Assembly: GCF_022808715.1 (NCBI RefSeq)
Contig: NZ_JAKZKX010000001.1
Span: 186,001-250,000, forward strand
Direction of reading: 5' to 3'
Origin: Fundidesulfovibrio agrisoli
GTDB taxonomy: Bacteria; Desulfobacterota; Desulfovibrionia; Desulfovibrionales; Desulfovibrionaceae
Length of the DNA stretch: 64,000 nucleotides
Shown: positions 45,932 through 53,305 of the stretch, piece after piece
How the letters are laid out: each line of letters begins with the position of its first letter
How positions within the stretch are numbered: position 1 is the first letter of the stretch
Notes under the pieces: generated by a model
What the model was told of the DNA's origin: nothing
Databases searched by the model: none
The model's input: the letters and a program-made list of their open reading frames with translations, nothing else
Translations under genes and position numbers: made by a program

Positions 45932-46528
45932 ATGCGCATCCTCGGTGGAAATTTCAAGGGGCGCAACCTGCCCACGCTGGAGGCCAAGGGCTGCCGCCCG
46001 GCCATGGCCGTGGTGCGCGAGGCCCTGTTCAACATCATCGCCGCGCGCGGCCTGGCCCTGTCGGGCGCGCGCGTCATCGACGTGTTCGCGGGCACGGGCA
46101 GCCTCGGCTTCGAGTGCCTGAGCCGGGGGGCCGCCTTCGTGCAATTCGTGGAGGCCAACCGCGCCCTTGCCAAACGCCTAGCCGACAACGCCCGGCTGCT
46201 GGGCCTGGAGGCCTCCCGGATTGCGGCCGCCCCGGCGGACGCCCTGAAGCTTCTGGCCAGGCCGCCCCGCATCCCTTTCGACCTCGCCTTCGTCGATCCT
46301 CCCTACGGCCAGGAGCTGCTGGCCCCCGTGATGAACCTGCTCGCCGCCAAACGCTGGCTCGCCGACGGGGCGCTGGTGGTGGCGGAAGTGGAAAAACACC
46401 TCGAATACGACGGCTGGCCCGCCTCGCTTGCGCTTGAGGCCGACCGCCAGTACGGACAGACCAGGATACTCATATGGACGCACCAGATCCCCGCACAGCG
46501 GTCTACCCCGGAACCTTCGACCCCCTGA
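45932..46528 (+). CDS. rsmD: 16S rRNA (guanine966-N2)-methyltransferase
   Basis: This 198-residue enzyme methylates G966 of 16S rRNA. It has the RsmD pattern: MRILGGNFKGRNLPT at the start, motif I VIDVFAGTGSLGFECLSRG, and the DPPY catalytic motif in LAFVDPPYGQELL. The start ATG lies three bases after the EF-G stop. The last 55 bases overlap coaD in another frame; the overlapping tail (TQRSTPEPSTP-like, Pro/Ser/Thr rich) is unusual and may be an extension. Confidence 0.93.
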   Translation: MRILGGNFKGRNLPTLEAKGCRPAMAVVREALFNIIAARGLALSGARVIDVFAGTGSLGFECLSRGAAFVQFVEANRALAKRLADNARLLGLEASRIAAAPADALKLLARPPRIPFDLAFVDPPYGQELLAPVMNLLAAKRWLADGALVVAEVEKHLEYDGWPASLALEADRQYGQTRILIWTHQIPAQRSTPEPSTP

Positions 46529-46986
46529 CCATGGGCCACTGGAGCCTGGTGCGCCGGGGACTCAACGTCTTCCCGCGCATCATCGTGGCCGTGGCCGAGC
46601 ATTCCCCGAAGCAGCCCATGTTCTCCCTGGAGGAGCGCGTGGACATGATCCGCGAAGTCTTCAAGGACGACCCGGGCGTCAGCGTCGAGCCCTTCAGCGG
46701 CCTGCTGGTGGAATATGTGCGCTCCACGGGGGCGGGGGTCATCCTGCGCGGCATGCGCGCCGTCTCCGACTTCGACTACGAGTTCCAGCTGGCCCTGATG
46801 AACCGCCGCCTGGACAAGGACATCGAGACCGTCTTCCTCATGACCGACTTCAAGTGGCTCTACATCAGCTCCACCATCATCAAGGAACTGGCCCGGGCCG
46901 GGGGCGACTACGAAGGGCTGGTGCCCGACGCCGTGCGCGCCCGCCTGGTGGAGCGCCTGGGGCCCATTCGCGGCAAGAAGGCATGA
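46474..46986 (+). CDS. coaD: Phosphopantetheine adenylyltransferase
   Basis: This 170-residue nucleotidyltransferase converts 4'-phosphopantetheine to dephospho-CoA. The family signature reads YPGTFDPLTMGHWSLVRRG near residues 11-29 (TxGH-type motif), and ISSTIIKELARAGGD is at the C-terminus. The start overlaps rsmD by 55 bases; no later Met would keep the signature intact. It supplies the substrate of the CoaE domain at 23086, so the window encodes the last two CoA steps. Its TGA overlaps the miaA start (ATGA). Confidence 0.95.
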   Translation: MDAPDPRTAVYPGTFDPLTMGHWSLVRRGLNVFPRIIVAVAEHSPKQPMFSLEERVDMIREVFKDDPGVSVEPFSGLLVEYVRSTGAGVILRGMRAVSDFDYEFQLALMNRRLDKDIETVFLMTDFKWLYISSTIIKELARAGGDYEGLVPDAVRARLVERLGPIRGKKA

Positions 46987-47966
46987 GCGGAAACAAAAGC
47001 GCCGCCGGCCTGGATAGTACTGGTGGCCAGCGAGGCGCTCCGGGCAAGGTCCTGTGCCTGGTGGGCCCCACCGGCGCGGGCAAGACCGAGGCCGCTTTGG
47101 CCCTGGCCGAGGCCTTCCGGGGCTCCGTGGTCAACTTCGATTCCCGCCAGGTCTACCGGGTCGTTCCCGTCACCACGGCCCAGCCCAGCCCGGAGGAGCA
47201 GGCCCGCTGCCCGCATCTGCTCTACGGCTTCATGCCGTGCTCCCAGGCGGTGTCGGCCGGGAGCTTCGCGGAGATGGCCGCCAAGGCCGTGCATGCCGTG
47301 CTGGAGCAGGGCCGCACGCCCATTCTCGTTGGCGGCACCGGGCTCTATCTGCAGGCCTTGCTGGAAGGCCTCGCCCCCATACCCGACGTGCCGCGGGACG
47401 TGCGGGAGCGGGTGGCCAGCCAGTGGGACGAGCAGGGCGGCGACGTTCTGCACGCCAGGCTGGCCGAGGCGGACCCCGCCTACGCCGCGCGGGTGCACCC
47501 CAACGACCGCCAGCGCGTCACCCGGGCGCTGGAAGTGCTGGAGGCCACGGGCCGCACCTTCAGCGCCTGGCACGCCCTGGCAGAAAAACCCCTGGACCTG
47601 CCCTGCCTGAAGATGGGCATCCGCATGGAAAAGGCCGCCCTGGACAGACGGCTGGCGGCCCGCATTCATGCCATGCTGGAGCAGGGCGCCCTGGAGGAGG
47701 TCCGCCGGGCCGTGGCCGAAACGCCGGACCCGTCCGCGCCGGGGCTCTCCGGCATAGGCTGCGCCGAACTGACCGCGCACCTGCGGGGCGAACTGGGTTT
47801 CCAGGAAGCCCTGGACCTCTGGCTTTCCAACACCAAGGCTTACGCCAAGCGCCAGATGACCTGGTTCAAACGCGACACCTCCATCCATTGGTTCGGGCCG
47901 GGAAAAACGCGTGAAATGGTCGCGCTGGCCTCCGGCTGGTTGAACCTGCGGCCCATATCGGGCTAG
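46983..47966 (+). CDS. miaA: tRNA dimethylallyltransferase
   Basis: This 327-residue P-loop enzyme adds the dimethylallyl group to A37 of tRNAs reading UNN codons. Walker A is GPTGAGKTEAAL. The next motif VNFDSRQVYRVVPVTTAQP and the loop GGTGLYLQALLEGL are characteristic. RHLPARI-like substrate loops are present as GRTFSAWHA. The ATG overlaps the coaD stop. The first 20 residues (SGNKSAAGLDSTGG) precede the core and may be a weakly conserved tail. Confidence 0.94.
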   Translation: MSGNKSAAGLDSTGGQRGAPGKVLCLVGPTGAGKTEAALALAEAFRGSVVNFDSRQVYRVVPVTTAQPSPEEQARCPHLLYGFMPCSQAVSAGSFAEMAAKAVHAVLEQGRTPILVGGTGLYLQALLEGLAPIPDVPRDVRERVASQWDEQGGDVLHARLAEADPAYAARVHPNDRQRVTRALEVLEATGRTFSAWHALAEKPLDLPCLKMGIRMEKAALDRRLAARIHAMLEQGALEEVRRAVAETPDPSAPGLSGIGCAELTAHLRGELGFQEALDLWLSNTKAYAKRQMTWFKRDTSIHWFGPGKTREMVALASGWLNLRPISG

Positions 47967-47975
47967 GATGTTCCC

Positions 47976-49094
47976 ATGAAGTACGTGGCGAGAAGGCAAA
48001 TGCTCAAGGGGCTGGGCCTTGCCGGGCTGACCCTGGCCCTTCCGGGCGGAGTCCTGGCGGCCACCTCCCAGGAGCTGGCCTCCGAAGGTTTGGCCCGCCT
48101 GCAGGAGGGCAAGACAGCCCAGGCTCTGACGGCCCTGAAGGAGGCCGCAAAGCTCGACCCGGCCAACGCCTGGGTCTTCAACCTGCTGGGGCGGACCTAC
48201 CACCTGTCCGGCCAGCCGCGCCTGGCCGTTGAGAACTTCCGCCTGGCCCTGCGCATCGACCCGGCCGACGGCTATTCCCGGATGATGCTGGACGTGCTGG
48301 CCCAGCACCCCCTGCCGCCCGCTCCGGCGGAGAAGCCCATCAAGTCCAAGCGGCTTTCCCCCCTGGAGGAGCAGGCCAGGGACGAGCTTTCAGCGTTCGC
48401 CAAGACCGGCAAGGCCGCCAGCAAGCGTCTGCTGCTCATCGACCCCGGCCACGGCGGGGCGGACAAGGGCGTCACCGGGACCACGGGCCTCGCCGAGAAG
48501 GATCTGACCCTGGAGGTCGCAAGCCTGCTGGCGTCGGAACTCAATGCCGCGAGCGGGTTCAGGGCCATGCTCACCCGCCAGGCCGACTACGCCGTGCCGC
48601 TGTGGGCCAGGAAGGCCCAGGCCGATCTCTTCGGGGCCGAACTGATGATCTCGCTGCACTGCGGCGCCTCCCTGCCGGGGTATGCGGGCGTGGAAATCTA
48701 CAGCCACTCGGGAACCGCCTCCGACCCCGAGGCCAACGCCGTGGCCGAGTTGGAAAACGGCGTGCTGCGCTTCGAGCGCGTGCAGCCTCCGGTGCTGACT
48801 GAGCCCGCCTCGCAGCGCGGCCTGCTGGGTGCCTGGCGCGCCCGCTCCGGCGAGCGCCGCGGCAAGGAGCTCGCCGATGCCCTGGTCATCCAGTTGTCCC
48901 CGCCCGCGCCCCTGGCCCCGGGCCACGCCCGGCAGGCTCCGCTCGGCGTGCTGGATGGCCCCCGCTGCCCCTGCATGCTCATCGAACTGGGCTTCCTCTC
49001 CAATGCTCAGGAGGAAAAAGCCTTGAAAGGCAAGGACTTCCAGGCGGCCCTGGCCAGCAGCCTGGCCCAGGGCTTGACGCGCATCCTCGGATGA
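47976..49094 (+). CDS. N-acetylmuramoyl-L-alanine amidase, Tat-exported AmiC-like
   Basis: This 372-residue protein has a probable Tat signal (ARRQMLKGLGLAGLTLALPG), an N-terminal TPR-like pair of helices (GLARLQEGKTAQALTALKEA) and a C-terminal amidase_3 domain from about residue 150. The domain has the zinc motif LIDPGHGGADKGV, a second His in LHCGA and a Glu in IELGFLSN. It would cleave the peptide from septal peptidoglycan in the periplasm, as Tat-dependent AmiA/AmiC do in E. coli. It follows miaA by nine bases and lies close to tatA. Confidence 0.85.
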   Translation: MKYVARRQMLKGLGLAGLTLALPGGVLAATSQELASEGLARLQEGKTAQALTALKEAAKLDPANAWVFNLLGRTYHLSGQPRLAVENFRLALRIDPADGYSRMMLDVLAQHPLPPAPAEKPIKSKRLSPLEEQARDELSAFAKTGKAASKRLLLIDPGHGGADKGVTGTTGLAEKDLTLEVASLLASELNAASGFRAMLTRQADYAVPLWARKAQADLFGAELMISLHCGASLPGYAGVEIYSHSGTASDPEANAVAELENGVLRFERVQPPVLTEPASQRGLLGAWRARSGERRGKELADALVIQLSPPAPLAPGHARQAPLGVLDGPRCPCMLIELGFLSNAQEEKALKGKDFQAALASSLAQGLTRILG

Positions 49095-49107
49095 GGTTTC
49101 ATCGGGC

Positions 49108-49683
49108 ATGGCTCGCAGTGCCGGAAACTGGACCATCCCCAACGCGCTCACCATGGCGCGCATCCTGCTCACGCCATTCTTCGTGGTGCTCTTCCTGGAC
49201 GGCAATTACTTCGGCGCGCTGAGCATGTTCTTCCTGGCAGGGCTCTCCGACGCCCTGGACGGCCTCCTGGCCCGCCTGCTGGATCAGCGCTCGGCCCTGG
49301 GCGCCATCCTGGACCCCCTCGCGGACAAGATCCTGCTGGTCACATCCTTCATCTGCCTGGCCCACGCGGGCTGGATTCCCCTCTGGCTGGCCGTGCTGGT
49401 GGTCAGCCGGGACGTCATCATCCTGGGCGGGATCGCGGTGCTGACCTTTTGGGGCCGGGACATGCGCCAGAGCATCCAGCCGAGCCTGATAAGCAAGCTT
49501 ACCACGGCCACGCAGATGGCGCTCGTGCTGATGGGGTTCCTGGCGGGGATGCAGGTCTGGGGCGGCGCGGGCGAGGCCCTGCTGGAGGGCCTGATATGGA
49601 TTGCGGCCGCACTGACGGTTGTTTCAGGCGGCCACTACGTGGCCAAGGGGCTGGCCATGTTCACGGGAGGGCAGGATCAGTGA
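49108..49683 (+). CDS. CDP-alcohol phosphatidyltransferase family protein
   Basis: This 191-residue membrane protein has the complete signature DALDGLLARLLDQ then LGAILDPLADK. It resembles PgsA-like enzymes and the second copy at 34333. About five hydrophobic helices surround the motif. The two copies in one genome probably use different alcohols or divide the work of cardiolipin or phosphatidylglycerol synthesis; sequence does not decide. It follows the amidase gene by 13 bases and ends seven bases into the facing tatA gene. Confidence 0.85.
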   Translation: MARSAGNWTIPNALTMARILLTPFFVVLFLDGNYFGALSMFFLAGLSDALDGLLARLLDQRSALGAILDPLADKILLVTSFICLAHAGWIPLWLAVLVVSRDVIILGGIAVLTFWGRDMRQSIQPSLISKLTTATQMALVLMGFLAGMQVWGGAGEALLEGLIWIAAALTVVSGGHYVAKGLAMFTGGQDQ

Positions 49684-49829
49684 TCGCCGTCTTTGGGGCC
49701 GTCCTCCCTGCTGGAGCGCTTGAATTCGCGGATGGCCTTGCCCAGGCCCTTGCCCAGGCCGGGCAGCTTGCTGCCGTTGAACAGCACCAGCACGACGAGG
49801 ATGATTACCAGCAAGCCCATGAGGCTCAT
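49677..49829 (-). CDS. tatA: Sec-independent translocase protein TatA, short form
   Basis: The protein has 50 residues from the ATG at 49829, preceded by GAAGGGAG. A hydrophobic helix (MGLLVIILVVLVLFNGSKLP) leads into an amphipathic helix (LGKGLGKAIREFKRSSR), as in TatA/E. It is short compared with usual TatA (70-90 residues). TatA oligomers form the pore used for folded proteins carrying RR signals, such as FdhA and the adjacent amidase. No tatB or tatC is in the window. The 3' end overlaps the last seven bases of the phosphatidyltransferase gene. Confidence 0.82.
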   Translation of the reverse strand: MSLMGLLVIILVVLVLFNGSKLPGLGKGLGKAIREFKRSSREDGPKDGDH

Positions 49830-49906
49830 GTCTGCGCTCCCTTCGGGAAGGATTTCCGCAGGACTACACCGTGGCCCGGTGCCGGTCAACAAACGGAGGG
49901 GGCGGC

Positions 49907-50278
49907 GTGAGCAAGGTGGTGCGCCTGCCGGCTTTCACCTGCGCCCACTTCCTGGCCGGGCGCTGCTTCTACGAGGAGCACCTCAACCCCGGGTATGACC
50001 AGTGGCTCCAGTGCAGCGTGGTGCTCAAGCTGCACGCCATGTACGACTCCTTCCTGGATCAGGCCGACGCCTTCGGGCTGGGCGAGAGCCAGGCCCGCGG
50101 CATGTGGGAGCGGCGTTTTCTGGAACTTTGCCGCCATGATACGGGTTGTCAGGACTATGAGCCCGGTGGTAACGAGGGCTTTCCGAACTGTGTGCACGGC
50201 ATGGATGGCCTGTGCGTGCTCCGCTTCCCGGAGTGCGCGGGCAGGTGCCGCAACTATTCACTCAAACACCGGGGATGA
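49907..50278 (+). CDS. Cysteine-rich protein of unknown function
   Basis: The protein has 123 residues from the GTG at 49907, preceded by GGAGG, which is preferred to the upstream extension to 49871. It has about ten cysteines spaced irregularly (FTCAHF, GRCFYE, LECAGRC), compatible with a metal or iron-sulfur site. There is no signal peptide. I recognise no family. It lies divergent from tatA and just upstream of another unknown gene with which it probably shares a transcript. Confidence 0.6.
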   Translation: MSKVVRLPAFTCAHFLAGRCFYEEHLNPGYDQWLQCSVVLKLHAMYDSFLDQADAFGLGESQARGMWERRFLELCRHDTGCQDYEPGGNEGFPNCVHGMDGLCVLRFPECAGRCRNYSLKHRG

Positions 50279-50284
50279 CCGCTG

Positions 50285-51124
50285 GTGACACACCACACGA
50301 CTTCAGCTTCAGAGGTATTTCTCGTCCTGGTGCCCACCTTGTCCGCCGCCGGGGCGGAAGGCCTGCCCGCAGGGGTGCGCCTGTTCGACCCGGGCGTGGC
50401 GGAAGGGCAGGGCGACGCTACCAGGTTCACGCCCGCCAACCTGCCCATGTCGGGGCACGTGGCCAAGGCGATGCTCGCGCAGTTCGTCCAGCTTGCCCGC
50501 GAATCCAAGACCGTGGCCGACGTCTCCGCCTTCGCCTCCGGCGTATACGAGGACTTCCACAAGAACACCACCCACGCCATCAAAGACCAGATCCAGGCGG
50601 CCGTGCAGGGCGAGGATGCCGCGGCCAAGGCCCTGGAGCGCACCCTCTCCAAGGCGCAGACCGAGTTGTGCCTGGCCTGGGCCCTGGAGGACGTGGCCAG
50701 GGAGCTCAAGGGCCTCGAGGCGCGGCTTGACGACCAGTGGAAGACCTTCGAGCAGAACCTCGGCATGGACGGCGACGACGCCCTTGACGACGACGGACTC
50801 GGCCTGGTGGAGGGCAAGCCGTCGCTGGTGCCTTCCGGCCCGGCCGTGCCCGCCAGGATGATCCTGGACGCCGTGCTGGCCTTCCTGCCCGAGGGCTGCG
50901 GGCTCTTCAGCCGGGACGCCGCCCTGCGCGCCGACTGGGAAGAGTTCGGCGTCACTTTCGCCCCCGCTTCCGAGGCCACCCTGGCCCGCTTCGGCCTTGA
51001 AGCCCAAGGCGCGTGGCTGGAGGCCGAGGCCGAGGGGCGCAGGCTGTGCCTTTCCCGCCGGGCCGACCCGGAAAAGGCCTGGCAGGCGCGCAGCGTCACG
51101 GTTCTGGTCCCGGCGGGGAGCTGA
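50285..51124 (+). CDS. Protein of unknown function
   Basis: This 279-residue cytoplasmic protein starts at GTG 50285. It has a central helical, probably coiled-coil part (EDAAAKALERTLSKAQTELC, ALEDVARELKGLEARLDDQW) and an acidic stretch (GDDALDDDGLG). The last third is alpha/beta-like. I recognise no domain. Six bases separate it from the upstream cysteine-rich gene, and three from the HAD gene downstream, so the three are probably one transcript. Confidence 0.6.
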   Translation: MTHHTTSASEVFLVLVPTLSAAGAEGLPAGVRLFDPGVAEGQGDATRFTPANLPMSGHVAKAMLAQFVQLARESKTVADVSAFASGVYEDFHKNTTHAIKDQIQAAVQGEDAAAKALERTLSKAQTELCLAWALEDVARELKGLEARLDDQWKTFEQNLGMDGDDALDDDGLGLVEGKPSLVPSGPAVPARMILDAVLAFLPEGCGLFSRDAALRADWEEFGVTFAPASEATLARFGLEAQGAWLEAEAEGRRLCLSRRADPEKAWQARSVTVLVPAGS

Positions 51125-51127
51125 GCG

Positions 51128-51790
51128 ATGTTCGTCAGCCGCGACAATCCCTCGCCCGAGCTGCTCAAGGGCATCCACGGCTTCATATTCGACTGCGACG
51201 GCGTGCTGGTGGAATCCAAGGACGCCAACCGCATGTACTACAACACCGTGCGCGAAACCATCGGCATGCTGCCCATGACCCCCGAGGAGGAGGACTACGT
51301 GCACGCCCACGCGGTCATCCCCTCCATGCAACGCATCATCCCGCCCGAGAAGATGGCCGAGGCCGAGGCCGTGCGTCGCCGGATAAAGTTCACCGACATG
51401 CTGCCCTACACCACGCTGCAGCCCGGCCTCGTGGAGCTGCTCACCACCCTGAGGGAGCTCGGCTTCAAGCTGTCGGTGAACACCAACCGCACGGACTCCA
51501 TGGAGATGCTCCTGGAGACCTTCGAGCTGACCGAATTCTTCGACCCGGTGATAACCGCGGCCAAGGTCAAGCATCCCAAGCCCAACCCGGAGGGCGTGCA
51601 CGCCATCATGCGCCACTGGGGCGTGACGCGCCAGCAGGTGGCCTACATCGGCGACACCGGCGTGGACGAGCAGACCGCCCGCGCCGCCGGCGTGGCCTTC
51701 TGGGCGTTCAGGAACGAGGGGCTCGCCGCCGCGCTGCACGTCGAGGACTACGAGCCCCTGCGCAGGTGGGTCGTGGCCTGCCTCGCGTAG
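51128..51790 (+). CDS. HAD family hydrolase, phosphoglycolate phosphatase-like
   Basis: This 220-residue enzyme has the three HAD motifs: FIFDCDGVLVESKD (nucleophile Asp), SVNTNRTD (Thr/Asn), and KHPKPNPEG with GDTGVDEQTA. The cap is of the C1 alpha-helical type near residues 30-95. Such enzymes hydrolyse small phosphate esters, for example phosphoglycolate; the substrate is uncertain. It follows the unknown gene at 50285 by three bases. Confidence 0.85.
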   Translation: MFVSRDNPSPELLKGIHGFIFDCDGVLVESKDANRMYYNTVRETIGMLPMTPEEEDYVHAHAVIPSMQRIIPPEKMAEAEAVRRRIKFTDMLPYTTLQPGLVELLTTLRELGFKLSVNTNRTDSMEMLLETFELTEFFDPVITAAKVKHPKPNPEGVHAIMRHWGVTRQQVAYIGDTGVDEQTARAAGVAFWAFRNEGLAAALHVEDYEPLRRWVVACLA

Positions 51791-51889
51791 GGCGGCGCGT
51801 CCGAAAAAGCCCTTGATTTGCACCAGGGTGTGTGAGAGGCTGAACGCAATGTGGATCATTGTCTCCTGACCGCAACTACGAGGAATCAT

Positions 51890-52195
51890 ATGCCTTTTTT
51901 GGGACCGCTCCTCAAGACCATCGCTCTGATTCTTGACTTCGTCTTCGGCGCCTACAAGTGGATCATCATCATTGCGGCTGTCGTCTCCTGGGTCAGGCCC
52001 GACCCCTACCACCCGGTCATCCGTTTCCTGTACTCCGCCACGGAGCCGGTGCTCTACCGGGTGAGGCGGCTGCTCCCCTTTGTCATGGTCGGAGGGATGG
52101 ACCTGTCCCCCCTTGTGGTCATCCTGGCCCTGCAGTTCATCGGCCAGGTGTTCATCGTCGAGTCGGTGCTGCAACTGGCATACATGGTGCGCTAA
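51890..52195 (+). CDS. YggT family membrane protein
   Basis: The protein has 101 residues from the ATG at 51890, preceded by GAGGA. It has two hydrophobic segments (IALILDFVFGAYKWIIIIAA and ALQFIGQVFIVESVLQLAYM) with the family motif SWVRPDPYHPVIRFLYSATE between them. YggT/YlmG members are linked to cell division and osmotic response in several bacteria, but the function is not firmly known. The gene precedes divIVA by 13 bases, the same order as in Gram-positive ylm clusters. Confidence 0.85.
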   Translation: MPFLGPLLKTIALILDFVFGAYKWIIIIAAVVSWVRPDPYHPVIRFLYSATEPVLYRVRRLLPFVMVGGMDLSPLVVILALQFIGQVFIVESVLQLAYMVR

Positions 52196-52208
52196 CCGGG
52201 GCAAGCGT

Positions 52209-52727
52209 GTGACGGTCTCCAAGATCGACCTGCTCAACAAGAAGTTCAACCGCTGCATACGCGGCTATAGCCCGGATGAGGTTGATCTCTACCTGCACGA
52301 CGTGGCCGAGGCCCTCGGGCAGATGGCGGACGAAAACCGCAGGCTGGCGGAGCGCCTGTCGCAGTGCGACCGCAGCCTCGCGGCCCGCCCGCCCGAACCG
52401 GACACCAACGCGAACCCCGCCGCCCTGCGCGAGGCCTTGGCCGCCGGGCGCAGGATCGTGGACGAAAGCACCGGCAAGGCCCGCCAGGACGCCCAGCGCA
52501 TCCTGGAGGAGGCCCGGGCCGAGGGGGCGCGCCTCGTGGCGGACGCCAACCTGCTCAAGGCCAGGGTCTATGAGGACATAGCCGACCTGCGCGCCCAGAA
52601 GGAGGCCATGGCCCAGGAGCTGCGCAGACTGCTGGAAGGACATTTCAGGCTGCTCGAATCGGCTGAGGCGTCCACCGACGCCCGGCGGCCCGGCGGCGAA
52701 TTCACCTTCGCCGACGGCGGTGAGTGA
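52209..52727 (+). CDS. DivIVA domain protein
   Basis: The protein has 172 residues from the GTG at 52209. The DivIVA membrane-binding N-terminal part is recognisable (KIDLLNKKFNRCIRGYSPDE, about 5-24), then a long coiled coil (ALGQMADENRRLAERLSQCD, and DEST to about 145). The region between is Pro/Asp rich. DivIVA-type proteins recognise curved membranes at poles and septa; the family is common in Gram-positives, so its presence here next to YggT is noteworthy. It overlaps the yggU gene by eight bases. Confidence 0.78.
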   Translation: MTVSKIDLLNKKFNRCIRGYSPDEVDLYLHDVAEALGQMADENRRLAERLSQCDRSLAARPPEPDTNANPAALREALAAGRRIVDESTGKARQDAQRILEEARAEGARLVADANLLKARVYEDIADLRAQKEAMAQELRRLLEGHFRLLESAEASTDARRPGGEFTFADGGE

Positions 52728-53037
52728 TCCGGCGGGGCTGCCCGCATACGCCGAGCAGGCCAAGGACGGGGGCTACCGCATCCTGGTGTGGGTGCAGCCC
52801 GGAGCGAAGCACGACGCCGTGGCGGGCGTGGTCGAGGGCCGGCTGAAGATCCGGCTCAGGGCCCCCGCGGTTGACAACAAGGCCAACGACGCCCTGGTGG
52901 CGTTCATGGCGAAATATTTCGGGGTGCCCAAAAGCGCCCTGGAGCTGGCGGCGGGACATACCGGCCGCAAAAAGACCCTGCGCATCAGGCCCGGCCAACA
53001 ACCGGACTGGGCCGCGCCGGGGAGCGCGGCCGGTTGA
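52720..53037 (+). CDS. DUF167/YggU family protein
   Basis: This 105-residue protein starts with GTG 52720. The family core is clear: LVWVQPGAKHDAVAG, LKIRLRAPAVDNKANDALVA and FGVPKSALELAAGHTGRKK. Function is unknown; structures show a small alpha/beta fold. Its start overlaps the divIVA stop by eight bases, so it is co-translated. It is normally found next to yggT, as here. Confidence 0.9.
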   Translation: MSDPAGLPAYAEQAKDGGYRILVWVQPGAKHDAVAGVVEGRLKIRLRAPAVDNKANDALVAFMAKYFGVPKSALELAAGHTGRKKTLRIRPGQQPDWAAPGSAAG

Positions 53038-53068
53038 GGCTATCAACATCCAACAGGAGGCGGCGCCA

Positions 53069-53302
53069 ATGGACAGTCACGATTTGGAGCTTATCGCCAA
53101 GCACAGCGAATCGGACGCGGAACTCAGAGCGCTCTACGCTGATCACGTGGCCTTCGAGAAAATGATTGAGAAGCTCGAAAGCAAGTCGTACCTCAACCCG
53201 ACCGAATTGCAGGAAGTCAAGGAACTCAAGAAAAAGAAGCTTGCGGGCAGGACGCGCCTTGAATCAATGCTCGTCACCTACCGCAAGGCGGAGGCGAATT
53301 AA
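53069..53302 (+). CDS. YdcH/DUF465 family protein
   Basis: This 77-residue protein starts with the ATG at 53069, preceded by CAGGAGG. It is almost entirely helical and charged (ELRALYADHVAFEKMIEKLE and ELKKKKLAGRTRLESML). DUF465 proteins are short coiled-coil proteins of unknown function. The gene ends three bases before ilvB. Confidence 0.82.
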   Translation: MDSHDLELIAKHSESDAELRALYADHVAFEKMIEKLESKSYLNPTELQEVKELKKKKLAGRTRLESMLVTYRKAEAN

Positions 53303-53305
53303 CTC

